Source: Closterium sp. Naga37s-1
Taxonomy: Eukaryota; Streptophyta; Zygnematophyceae; Desmidiales; Closteriaceae
DNA: 64,000 nucleotides
Assembly: GCA_947471745.1 (NCBI GenBank)
Contig: CANJKZ010000922.1
Span: 1,358,501-1,422,500, forward strand
Reading direction: 5' to 3'
The first letter of the stretch is position 1. Every line of letters starts with the position of its first letter. Shown piece by piece: positions 1-10,765 of the stretch. A model generated the notes under the pieces. The model was given only the letters and a program-made list of their open reading frames with translations. It had not been told where the DNA came from and did not search any database. The translations under genes and the position numbers were made by a program.

Positions 1-1194
1 CTGCGCCGCCCACCTGGCTTCACTGGGTCGTTTCCTGCTGGTACCCAGTGGAGCCTCCGGCGGCCAGTCTACGGGCTCCGCCAGGCGCCCCGTGAGTGGC
101 ACGACACGCTCAGGACGACTCTTGCTGCTCTTGGTTTTGCTCCTTTCACTGCTGACCCTTCTCTGTTTCTACGCACTGACGCTACTCTGCCGCCGTTCTA
201 CGTTCTTGTGTACGTAGACGACCTTGTCTTTGCTACTGCTGACACGGAGGCACTCGCCCACGTGAAGTCCGAGCTGCAGAAGAGACACACGTGCACAGAC
301 CTGGGTGAGCTCACAAGCTATCTTGGCTTGCGGATCACTCGGGACAGAGCACAGCGCACCATTACCTTGACTCAGTCACACATGGTGCAGCAGGTCCTTC
401 AGCGCTTCGGCTTCACCTACTCCTCGCCACAGTCCACTCCTCTGCCTACCGGTCACTCGCTCTCAGCTCCACCTTCGGACGAGTCCGTAGAGCTGAGTGG
501 CCCGTATCCAGAGCTTGTGGGCTGCCTCATGTACCTGATGACTTGCACACGACCTGACCTCGCATACCCTCTCAGCCTTCTGGCTCGCTACGTGGCTCCC
601 GGCAGGCACCGAAAGGTGCACTGGGATGCTGCGAAGAGGGTGTTGCGATACTTGTGCAGTACATCGAGCATGGGGCTCGTGCTTGGAGGACGGGCTCGAG
701 TTGTCCTCACTGGTCACGCTGACGCCTCCTGGGTTGACGACTTGGCTACGCAGCGGTCGTCACAGGGTTACACCTTCAGCCTTGGCTCCGGTTCTGTCTC
801 CTGGCGGTCTACCCGCTCTTCTTCTGTTCTCAGCTCCAGTTGTGAGGCTGAGATCTACGCTGGGGCCATGGCTGCACAGGAGCTTCGCTGGCTCACCTAC
901 CTGCTGACCGACTTGGGAGAGGCGCCTCGTTCTCCTCCAGTTCTGTACGTCGACAACAAGGCCATGCTGGCCTTGTGTCAGGAGCACAGACTGGAGCACA
1001 GAACGAAGCACATTGCTCTGCGCTACTTCCTTGCTCGAGAGTTGCAGCAGCGTGGCCAGCTTCGTCTTGCTTACGTGGCCTCTCAGGCCAACACTGCTGA
1101 TGTCTTCACCAAGGCACTTCAGCCTTGTGATCATCAGCGTTTCTGTACTGTGTTAGGCCTTGTACCTACTGTGCCTCACTTGTTGACTTCTTGA
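1..1194 (+). CDS. copia polyprotein, RT-RNase H end (5' partial)
   Basis: Frame 1 is open from the first base to the stop at 1194. It reads as the C-terminal part of a Ty1/copia polyprotein: the end of the RT palm with YVDD, then the RT connection, then RNase H with GHADASW, SSCEAEIY and YVDNKA motifs that carry the acidic catalytic residues, ending TKAL...LLTS. In copia elements this enzyme copies the element RNA to DNA and removes the RNA strand inside the virus-like particle. The start lies beyond the window. The tail and LTR follow directly, as in the complete element K. Confidence 0.9.
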   Translation: MRRPPGFTGSFPAGTQWSLRRPVYGLRQAPREWHDTLRTTLAALGFAPFTADPSLFLRTDATLPPFYVLVYVDDLVFATADTEALAHVKSELQKRHTCTDLGELTSYLGLRITRDRAQRTITLTQSHMVQQVLQRFGFTYSSPQSTPLPTGHSLSAPPSDESVELSGPYPELVGCLMYLMTCTRPDLAYPLSLLARYVAPGRHRKVHWDAAKRVLRYLCSTSSMGLVLGGRARVVLTGHADASWVDDLATQRSSQGYTFSLGSGSVSWRSTRSSSVLSSSCEAEIYAGAMAAQELRWLTYLLTDLGEAPRSPPVLYVDNKAMLALCQEHRLEHRTKHIALRYFLARELQQRGQLRLAYVASQANTADVFTKALQPCDHQRFCTVLGLVPTVPHLLTS

Positions 1195-1423
1195 CTCTGC
1201 TTGTACTGTACTCTATATACTTATACCTGCATGCTTACACTTGCTAGTTTGTGTTCACTGTACTGTTTACTTTCTTTTATATAACTCCGCATGTGAACTG
1301 GCCTTATGGCCCTTTGCTTGTGCTCAGACTGTGTGGTGACTTTGTGATCCACCCTGAGCTTGCTTTGCTTTTCTTGACTGGTCTTGTGACCTCTTGTTCT
1401 CCCCCACTTTGCCTATGGGGGTG

Positions 1424-1557
1424 TGTCAAACTTATATCTGCTATGGTCTATTTAGGCTGTAGTGGGGTAGCTCTTAGTGGATACAACACTTATGTGTTTC
1501 CCATATGTACCCATCTCATTTCTAGTTCATTCATTCTTTTCGTCTATCATTCTCACA
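1424..1557 (+). repeat. 3' LTR of element A
   Basis: The LTR is 134 bp, starts TGTCAAACTTATAT and ends TCTCACA. It follows a conserved tail and a short G-run that acts as the polypurine tract (CTATGGGGGTG). It belongs to the same LTR group as those of I and K in this window. Confidence 0.85.
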
Positions 1558-4500
1558 CGCTGCCCTCCAGGATGCGATGGTCACTACCACCACTCTTGGG
1601 GGTCAGCGTGTGTCGATCTGCACGTGCACACGGACGGGGCGTCACCTGGCGTTGACGACTACACGCGGTACACCACGGTCTTCCCCTTGCGCAGCAAGGG
1701 TCAGGTCGTTGATGTCTTGATCCCTTGGATCCGCACGGTCCGTCTTCAGCTCCGCAAGGGGTTCGACCAGGACCTTCCTGTCCTGCGTCTGCACTCTAAT
1801 AGAGGTGGTGAGTTCTCCTCCAACCTCTTGAGGGACTTTTGTCGTGGGGAGGGCATCCTCCAGTCGTTCACGCTTCCGGACTCACCTCAGCAAAATGGGA
1901 TTGCTGAGCGCTGCATTGGCTTAGTCATGGAGGTCGCTCGTACCTCCATGATCCATGCGGCTGCTCCCCATTTTCTGTGGCCGTTTGCGGTCCAGTAGGT
2001 TGCGCATCAGCTCAACCTCTGGCCCCGTGTCTCCTTGCCGGAGACCTCGCCCACACTGCATTGGACGGGGAAGGTTGGCGATGCATCAGTGTTATGGGTC
2101 TGGGGTTCTCGTGCCTTTGTCCGCGATCCGTCCACAGACAAGCTCTCCGCCCGCGCCATTCCCTGCGTCTTCCTTGGCTTTGTCCCTGATGCGCTTGGGT
2201 GGCAGTTTTACCACCCTACCTCGCGCCGTGTCCTCCCCTCTCAGGACGTCACGTTTGACAAGTCGGTTCCTTTTTACCGTCTCTTCCCCTACCGTTCTAC
2301 CCCTTTCCCTCCCCCGCCGCTCTTCCTTGCTCCAGGTCCCCCTCCGGTAGACCCCCTCCCTCCTCAGGGTCGTGCTCACTCAGGTGTCTCTTAGGTAGAC
2401 CCACCCCTTGGTTCTGTGCCTGGTGAGGTAGCTGTGGACTCGGTTGCTTCTAGAGGTACTGCGTCTGGGGGTGCAGGGCTTGTGGGTGCTGGGTCTGGAG
2501 GTGCTGAGCCTCAGGGTGCTGCTTCGTCTGGAGGTTCTGCTGGTGCTTCGCCGAGACTGTCTCCGCAGCAGCTGTGTGAGTGGTTTGTTCGGTGCGCACG
2601 CCTTTGGAGTGGAGCTAGCGGAGCTGGAGGTGCTGGAGCTGGAGGTGCTGGCATTGCTGCTGGAGCAGGTGTTACTGGAGGTAGTGCGGCTACTGGTCCT
2701 GGAGGTGCTCGTACCCGAGGTTTTGGAGCTGCAGGAACAGGTGGTGTTGGGGGTGCTAGAGCTGGAGACCCTATAGAGTCTGGGGCTGCTGGTACTGGCG
2801 GCTCTGGCGCTGGTGGCGCTGGAGCTGGAGGAGCTGGAGTTGGAGGCACTGGCGCAGAGGGCGCTGGAGTTGAAGGCACTGGAGCTGGAGGAGCGGGAGC
2901 TGTTGACCTGGGTGGCGTTGTGCGGCCGCAACCGTACTTTGTTCCCTGCTTCAGCAAGTTCTTGGTACCCCATCTTCTACTGGCCTTACTCCTCCCCTCC
3001 TGTGTCCACCGCCTGACCAGTCACAGCCGCCGTTACAGCTGTCCTCTCCACTACCTGCTCCTTCTCCTTACACTGAGCAGTCTCGCGGTCTTACAGAGCG
3101 TCGTGAGCTTGCGTCTTGTCCTGTCTCGCCTGTTCGCCATGCTCGTCGCGTTTCTCGCTCGCGTCCTCCTCCTGTCCCCGGCACGCACGCTACGACACTT
3201 CGTCCTTCCTCTATTCCTCTGCGTGTTCCTCTTCCTGCTGCTCCTGATTCCTCTCTTCCTGAGGTCCCTGACCCTGAGTCTGACCACGCTCGTGCTGCTA
3301 GTCACACTGTCTCTCATCCCCTCGCCACTGCTGTCACTGACCTTTCTTTTGAGTCTGCTGCTGCGTCTGCTCTCGTTGCTGAGCTGCTTGACTTTGTTGC
3401 TGCCTTCCGTCTAGACTACGCCTCTGCTCTTGCTCCTGAGTCTGCGTCTGCCAGTCCTCCGTCTGTCAGGGGTGAGTGTGCTCTTGGCACGGACGTCCTT
3501 GAGGACAGGCAGGAGGACTTTGAGTGTCTTGCAGCTGCTGTACCTCGTTTCGCTTCCATGCTGCTTGCCCCTGAGGGAGACCCGGATGCTCCAGACATCC
3601 CGACCCCGCGCTCTTACGCTGAGGTGATTACGGGTCCTTACTGCTCTCAGTGGCAGGCAGCCATGGATGCCGAGATGGAATCCTGGAAGTCCACGGGCAC
3701 CTACGTCGACGAGGTTCCCCCACCTGGGGCGAACATAGTCGATGGCATGTGGATTTTCAGGGTGAAGCGGCCGCCGGGTTTTCCGCCTGCCTTCAAGGCT
3801 CGTTACGTTGCTCGAGGCTTCAGTCAGCGACAAGGGGTTGACTACTTCTAGACCCTTTCCCCCACCCCGAAGATAAATACTCTTCGGGTGTTGCTGCACA
3901 TCGCTGCTCAGCGTGACTGCGAGCTGCACTCTCTGGACTTCAGCACAGCTTTCTTGCAGAGTAGCCCGCACGAGGAGATCTGGCTGCGCCGCCCACCTGG
4001 CTTCACTGGGTCGTTTCCTGCAGTTACCCAGTGGAGCCTCCAGCGGCCAGTCTACGGTCTCCGCCACGCGCCTCGCGAGTGGCACGACACACTGAGGACT
4101 ACACTTGCGGCTCTTGGGTTTGCTCCTTCTACTACTGACACGTCGCTGTTTCTACACACCGACACCTCGCTGCCGCCGTTCTACGTCCTCGTGTACGTCG
4201 ACGACCTCGTCTTTGCCATTGCTGACACTGAGGCACTGACCCTTGTGAAGTCGGAGCTGCAGAAGAGACACACCTGCACTGACCTGGGTGAAGTGCGCAG
4301 CTATCTTGGCCTGCAGATCAGCCAAGACAGAGCACGGCGCACCATCACCCTGACTCAGTCACACATGGTGCACCAGGTCCTTCAGCGCTTCGGTTTCCAG
4401 TTCTCCTCGCCACAGCCCGCTTCTCTGTCTACCAGGCACTCGCTCTCAGCTCCACCTTCGGACGAGTCCGTAGAGCCGAGTGGTCCGTACCCAGAGCTTG

Positions 4501-5536
4501 TGGGTTGCCTCATGTACCTGATGATGTGCACACGACCTGACCTCGCGTACCCTCTTAGCCTTCTGGCTCGCTACGTGGCTCCCGGTAGGCACCGAAAGGT
4601 GCACTGGGATGCTGCGAAGAGGTTACTTCGCCACTTATGCAGTACATCAGGCATGGGGCTCGTGCTTGGAGGAGGGGGTCCAGTTGTCCTCACCGGTCAC
4701 GCAGACGCTTCCTGGGTTGACGACTCAGCTACACAGCAGTCGTCACAGGGTTACACCTTCAGCCTCGGTTCCGGCTCTGTTTCCTGGCGGTCTACCCGCT
4801 CGTCTTCGGTTCTCAGCTCCAGTTGTGAGGCTGAGATCTCCACAGGGGCCATGGCTGCACAGCAGCTATGCTGGCTCACCTACCTGCTGACTGACTTGGG
4901 AGAGCAGCCTCGTTCGCCTCCAGTTCTGTACTTAGACAACAAGGCCATGATTGCCTTGTGTCAGGAGCACAGACTAGAGCACAGAACGAAGCACATCGCC
5001 CTGCGTTACTTTCTTGCTCGAGAGTTGCAGCTGCGTGGCCAGCTTCGTCTTGCGTACGTGGCCACTAGGGCCAACAGTGCTGATATATTCACCAAGGAAC
5101 TTCCGCCTGGTGATCATCAGCGCTTCTCTACTGTGTTAGGCCTTGTGCCTACTTTGCCTGACTTGCTTACTACTTGACTCTGCTTGTACTGTGATCTTTA
5201 TATATACCTGCATGCTCGCACTTGCTAGGGTATGATCACTGTATTGTTTGTTCTCTGATATATAACTCTGCATGTGAACTGGCCTTGTGGCCCTTTGCTT
5301 GTGCTCGGACTGTGTGGTGACTTTGTGATCCACCCTGAGCTTGCTTTGCTTTTCTTGACTGGTCTTGTGACCACTTGTTCTCCCCCACTTTGCCTATGGG
5401 GGTGTGTTAGAACATTATTGCTTATACATTTGTGTAGGCTGTAGTGGGGTAGCCCATAAGGGGTACAGCCCAATTAGGGTTAGTACTTGTACCCAACTGT
5501 TTGCTAGTTCATTCATTCTCGTTTGTTACTTTGACA
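1558..5536 (+). mobile_element. Ty1/copia element B, fossil, interrupted by A
   Basis: This is a decayed copia copy with several breaks. In order it shows a scrap of the region between protease and integrase (1558-1650), integrase core pieces (about 1660-2000), integrase C-terminal region (about 2030-2400), Gly/Ala/Glu repeats (about 2430-2910), a Pro/Ser-rich stretch (to about 3410), RT (about 3560-4400), RNase H (about 4690-5120), the conserved tail and a 3' LTR. Its left part should lie beyond element A, outside the window. B belongs to the LTR subgroup ending TTTGACA, together with D and F. It is older than A, which sits inside it. Confidence 0.9.
5405..5536 (+). repeat. 3' LTR of element B
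   Basis: The LTR is about 132 bp, starting TGTTAGAAC and ending TTACTTTGACA. The preceding tail ends in CTATGGGGGTG, the polypurine tract. It aligns along its length with the LTRs of D (15206-15336) and F (34989-35119). Confidence 0.8.
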
Positions 5537-6040
5537 GCAACATCTCGAACGCTTCCCCATTTCCAGTGGGCCGAGTTCGACTGGGAGGCTACCGAACAGG
5601 GCCAAGGATCTTGTAGGCTCAACTAGAAGTCACATACAGTGTGTAAGGAAAAAACCATTTTCCTTGGTTCAGGGGTTTGTGATATTTTTCTAGGTTTGGA
5701 AAACAGTCTAAGTTTGCCTGGTTACCACCTTCTCTAATTTAGTGAAAACCGTTTGACGAAAGTGGGCGTGCAAATTGAACAGAATGTATGTTGTGTCTGG
5801 GCACGTACGAAGAATGGGCGATGTTCGTGAATTCTTCGCAACAAAATTTACGCTCCGCTGAAAACACAGTTAGGGCACTTTCATGTGTCGACACAAATGT
5901 CTCAATCGCTTTGTGACACCCAAAAACACCATAAAATGTAGTGTGTCCCAAATGCGAGTCGTTTAGCGACCATTACTGTATTTTTCATTGGTCAGCATGA
6001 AACACGCTGACGTCGCTGACAAATTGTAAATCTGTCAGAA
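5537..6040. other. Unassigned spacer
   Basis: These 500 bp are lower in GC than the elements on either side. They hold no long open frame that looks like a protein and no recognisable RNA gene. They separate the end of B from the cut end of C and may be host sequence or a decayed older repeat. Confidence 0.5.
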
Positions 6041-9000
6041 CGGGCACCACACCCGCAGGCTCAGCACCCCCAGGCTCCGCGCCCCCAGGCTCCGTACCCC
6101 CAGACTCAGCACCCCCAAACGCAGTACCTTGAGCAGCACCTGAGTCGCCAGCAACCTCAACAGGCACAGTACTAGGGAGAGGGTCTACATGAGACACACA
6201 TGAGGGAGCAGGACCCTGGGGCGGGAGGGGGTCTACCGGAGGGGGACCAGGAGTAAGGAAGAGCGGCGGGGGTGGGGGAGGTGCAGAGCGGTAGGGGAAG
6301 AGACGGTAAAAGGGAACTGACTCGTCAAACGTTTCGTCCTGAGAGGGGAAGACACGGCGCGAGGTGGGGTGGTAAAACTGCCAGCCAGGCGCGTCAGGGG
6401 GAAAGCCAAGGAAGACGCAGGGGATAGCACGGGCGGAGAGCTTGCCCGCGGACGTATCGCGAACAAAGACACGAGAGCCCCAGACCCGGAACACTGACGC
6501 ATCGCCAACCTGCCCCGTCCAATGCCGTGTGGGCGAGGTCTCCGGCAAGGAGACACGTGGCTAGAGGTTGAGCTGATGCGCAGCGTACCGGACCGCAAAC
6601 GGCCACAGAAAATGGGGAGCAGCCGCATGGATCATGGAGGTACGAGCGACCTCCATGACTAAGCCAATGCAGCGCTCAGCAATCCCATTTTGTTGCGGTG
6701 AGTCCGGAAGCGTGAACGACTGGAGGATGCCCTCCCCACGACAAAAGTCCCGCAAGAGGTCAGAGGAGAACTCACCACCTCTGTCAGAGTGCAGACGCAA
6801 GACAGGAAGGTCATGGCGGAACTGATCGCGGAGCTGGAGACGTACTGCACTGATCCAAGGGATCAAGACATCAACGACCTCACCCTTCCTGTGCAAGGGA
6901 AAGACGGTGGTGTACCGCATGTAGTCGTCAACGACCAGCAGAAAGTAGCGCTCGCGGCCCTGTCTTCTGACGCGGGCTGGGCCCCACACATCCATGTAGA
7001 GAGTCTGCAGGGGGGTAAGTGTCAGGGGAAACGAGGAGGAGTGAGGAGCGGCGCGCTGCTGCCCCTCGACGCAAGGAAGGCAGGGCAGGGCAGGCGAGGG
7101 CGGAAGGGGAGGCAGAGACCTGGGAAGACCAGAGACAAGGAGGCGGGAATGCATGCCACACAGGCGTGGCAGGGTGGGGTGACCAAGGCGGTGGTGCCAT
7201 AGGAGAGTCTGGTGCGACAAGAGGCGACACGAGTGAGGCATCTGAGTCTATCGTGAATGTGTGCAAGGCCTCAGCATGCGCAGTACCAGGGAGAGCAGAC
7301 TCACTAGCACCTAGAGCAGCAGTCGCTATATCTGGGTCAGGCGGCACACACCGGTAACAGTCACCCTCAGCACTAACAGACAATGCATACATAGCAGTAA
7401 GAATTGCATCAAAGTCTAGATCAAAGATAGCAACCCCACACCTAAGCAGCTCTGCCCAGCCGGGGCGCTCGACCTCGTCACCAAACTCACCACGCCAAGC
7501 GTCGTCGAGGCGGGAGAAGCAGCGGTGCTGAGTGTGAAACCTCCCGCATGTCTGACCAGCACAGTCACCCGTGCGAATGACATACAGGCAGCTACCACTA
7601 CCCCCTTTACGTCCCATGCTGAAACAACCACTCACGAAGCTGTTGGGCCGACTGGGCCTCGCTCCGACGCTGCTGCTGCTGCCTCTGGCCACCTCCAGAA
7701 CCTCCACGCTGAGTTCCAGTCCTACCGCCACCAGTCCCACCTCTGCCAGTACCGCCACTCCCACCGCTGCCTCCACCGCCGCCACCAAAGCCCCCACTCC
7801 CGCCACCACTCCCACCGCTGCCACCACCTCCACTGCCGCCACCACCTCCACTGCTGCCCCCACCGCCACCCCCGCTGCCACCGCCACCACTCCTGCCACC
7901 CTTGCCCTTGCCACTGCGGCGCTTCGCACTAGCAGAAGCAGCCCCGACGTCCTCAGCACCAAGGACGTCTGCAGCAGCAGCAGAGGCGTAGGAGGGGGCA
8001 AGGAGGGAGGGGGAGCACCCTTGAAAGAAGGGCGTGCGTGGAGTGCCACGAGCAGCACCTACAGCAACTGCACTAGTCTCAGCTACAAGGAGGTGCTCCT
8101 CGAGTAGCTCAACAGTGAGGGAGGTGGGGTCAAGTGAGAGAAAGTGGTCCCTGACAGAGTGCAGAGAGTCAGGGAGGCGGGTGACTATGAATTAGAGAGT
8201 GATGAACATCGGGGGCTGGTTCCTGTCAAGGAACTCAGTAGGGACGGTAGCGCGATAGCGAGCATCGCTAGTGCGGAGGTGGGAAACAAGGTCCTCTACC
8301 GTGGCAAAGGCGGACAGCTCGGGGAACAGGTAGGGCAGAAGCAGGCAGCCTAGAGCAGTAGTGGCAGGCGAGGAGTAGCGAGCAACTACAGCGTCGTACA
8401 GTGCATGTGCTGTCCTGTGCTGTCTGAAGTGAGCGCATTCGGCTAACGGCGGGTGGTTGTGAATGGCTAAGCGGGCAGCAGCGTCGCGAGTAAGCCACTG
8501 TGAGCGAGTCGCACTGTCAGCTGTGGCGGGAGGGGCGGTAGCAGCGCCTGACGCGAGGTCAAACAGCGAAACACTGTCCTTAGAATCGCTCAGGAGGTAC
8601 AGCTGCAGGTCGTCGAGCCACGTGTCAAACTGAATCGGTCTGCCCTCATGATCAAACGCGAGAACTCGAAGCGAAGCCATAGCGGCGCAGCACGTAGAGT
8701 GGGGAGAAGCAAGGCAGGCAGCAGTAGCAGTAGCAGCAGCAGCACGCAGGAGCAGCAGAGAGGGGCGACAAGCAGGGCAGCAGCAGCACGCAAGAAGCGG
8801 TGTGCGGGGCTTGAGGTCGACGGGCCAGAGCCTAGGGGCGACAGGCCGCTGGGCCAGGGGCTACGGGCCGGGGCTAGGGGGGACGGGCAGCGGGGCCAGG
8901 AGCGACAGGCCGCGGGGTCGGGGGCGACGGGCCGGAGGCCTAAGGGCGACGGGACACGGGGCCTAGGGGCAACGGGCTGGGGGCCTAAGGGCGACAGGCC

Positions 9001-9575
9001 GCGGGGCCTAGGGGCAACGTGCCGGGGGCCTAAGGGCAACAGGCCGCGGGGCCAGGAGCGACGGGCCAAGGGGCCGAAGGGCGACGGGCCGGGGGGGGGC
9101 CTAGGGGCGACAGGCCGAGGGGCCTAGGGGCAACGGGCCGCGGGGCCAAGAGCGACGGGCCAGGGGGCCAGGAGCGACGGGTCGGGGGCCTAGGGGCGAC
9201 GGGCCACGGGGCCAGGAGCGACGGGCTGAGGGGCCTAGGGTAGACAGGCTGCGGGGCCTAGGGGCGATGGGCGACGGGCCGTTGGGCCTAGGGGCGAAGG
9301 ACCACGGGGCCAGGAGCGACGGGCCGGGGCCTAGGTTAGGGGCGACGGGCCGCGGGGCCAGGAACGACGGGCCGAGGGGCCTAGGGTCGATGGGCCGCGG
9401 GGCCTAGGGGCGACGGGCCGCGGGGCCAGGAACGACGGGCCGGGGCCTAGGTTAGAGGCGACGGGTCGGGTCCTAGGAGCGACGGGCGACGGGCCGGGCC
9501 TAGGGGGCGACGGGCGGGCCGTACGAGGGCGGTGCGCGAAGTAGCAGGGGCGGCACGAGGGTCGCTAGTAGGGAC
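6040..9575 (-). mobile_element. Ty1/copia element C, 5' half, fossil
   Basis: Read on the minus strand this is the front half of a copia element. It has a G+C-rich leader (about 9545 down to 8700), gag from an ATG at 8680, a polyglycine tract (about 7930-7690), a cysteine/histidine knuckle (about 7590-7510), the protease region, integrase (about 7190-6600), the integrase C-terminal region and the first Gly/Ala/Glu repeats (to about 6050). RT, RNase H and both LTRs are not present at this locus. There are several breaks. The gag start resembles those of F and D, so C belongs to that subgroup. Confidence 0.88.
8700..9545 (-). repeat. G+C-rich leader minisatellite of element C
   Basis: These are irregular tandem repeats of roughly 25-40 bp built from blocks such as GGGGCCTAGGGGCGACGGGCC and CGCGGGGCCAGGAGCGACGG, seen on the plus strand. 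On the element's own strand it is C-rich. It lies immediately upstream of the gag start, the same place as the leaders of D, E, F, I, K and N. Open frames through it are products of repeat composition. Confidence 0.8.
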
Positions 9576-9796
9576 CGAAGCACAGAATGACTGCATTATG
9601 GCACATATTTTGTGTTTTGGAATTTCAAATTGATGTTGCATCGTTACACAATCCACAACATTTGGCAATTTTTGCCCAAGGAAACGCGGCTTGGTTTGAA
9701 ACATAAAAAATCGGCCTCCCCTTATACCATTGTACTCGACGTGGACGCTAGCAAAGAAGCTCAAAGTTTTCATTACACTGACGTTACTGTGCGCGA
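9576..9796. other. Unassigned AT-richer spacer
   Basis: A short stretch of lower GC between the leader of C and the LTR-like block of M. I see no gene. It may include the outer part of the M LTR, whose start I could not fix. Confidence 0.4.
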
Positions 9797-10765
9797 ATTT
9801 CGCAGCTAAGTCGACCTACGGAATGGCATCACGTATTCGGGGTGTGCAACTGTCACAACCGTTCACACGTGTTCTACATGGCACCTGCGCAGTGTGCAAC
9901 CATTTTACCTGCACCTGTTTAGTTGGTAATGCACATGTGCACATATGTTCACCTACAACTGCAATGCTAACAAATTGCCTTGGGTGCAACGCTGGCAGGT
10001 CGCACTTCTGCAGCGTTGGCAAGCCGCTCTTTTGCAGCACTGGTAGGTTACCTTGTTGCGTGGTTGCTAGGTGTTGCTATGCCTTGCTATATCGAAATGT
10101 ATGCCTCCTTGTAATCCTGTTAAAATTCAATGTCTTAGTGAAAATCTTCCCATGTTTCTCTTGAACACACAAACTTGCACAAGAGTTAGCAACACCCCGA
10201 TCACCCCGTAGCTTCCCGCATAGTCCAGCTACTATTGTACAGTGACTCTCCGCATGGTGCAATGAGCATGGATCGAAAACGCGATAGACCTTCATATTAG
10301 AACGACCGTTGTTCGTTAGCTAAGCCATCGATAGACCGGCAGCCGATTAGATTGCCATTGGGGACCAAGGAGTCGCTACAGGAATAGAGGATACTTTGCA
10401 AGCGCGAGAGGCTGATGTTCAGGCATGCCACCAGAATGGCTAAATCATCAAGTCGGACTTGGAGGTGCCCCTCCTTGGCACTCGTGCGCGATGGGCTCAT
10501 GAGCATCCCTTCCCCGTGCTGAAGAGGACAGTGTCTACCTCTCCTTGACCTAGAATCGTCGAAAGCGGCAACAACTTCGTCGTCGACAAAGGGACGAGGC
10601 TGATGAACAGAGTATTTTGAAGATATGGAAGAGCCAACGCCGTTAGCGTCAATGGAACCCAGAATAAGTGTTGCGTTCGGCGGCTGCAGGCAGCTCACAA
10701 GGTGACGTCGATGATCGACACCGCTCTCCTCGTGGAGATAGTGAAGGTTCGACGTGGGAGTTGAC
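9797..10765 (+). mobile_element. Old copia element M: LTR, leader and start of gag
   Basis: This block is homologous along its length to the reverse complement of 60570-61578. In the other copy (L) it runs straight into a recognisable copia gag and then RT. By that comparison 9797-10254 is an LTR ending CTCCGCA, the next bases (TGGTGCAATGAGCATGG from 10255) are a decayed primer site, and 10280-10765 is leader and gag start. It stops where element D begins. The two copies differ at many positions, so the insertion is old. LTR length (about 450 bp) and sequence set this lineage apart from the short-LTR family filling the rest of the window. Confidence 0.6.

Larger units (their letters stand above)
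1..1557 (+). mobile_element. Ty1/copia element A, 3' part (enters from left edge)
   Basis: The window opens inside the reverse transcriptase of a copia element. The visible parts are the RT with a YVDD box near 210, RNase H at about 700-1130, a tail of about 230 bp and a 3' LTR at 1424-1557. No break is seen in the visible part. The sequence just after the LTR (1558 on) is copia protease/integrase-region sequence of another copy, element B, so A is inserted in B. The unbroken B-type sequence in other copies reads CGCTG at this point, which is the first five bases after the A LTR and so fits a 5-bp target duplication. The left end lies outside the window. Close relatives within the window are the 3' parts of E, G and H. 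Confidence 0.93.

Noticed and set aside
9730-10164. Cysteine-rich open frame of 144 codons
   Set aside because: It falls within the LTR-like block of M. The Cys-rich look comes from repeated GCAACGCTGGCA-type words, and the L copy reads differently.
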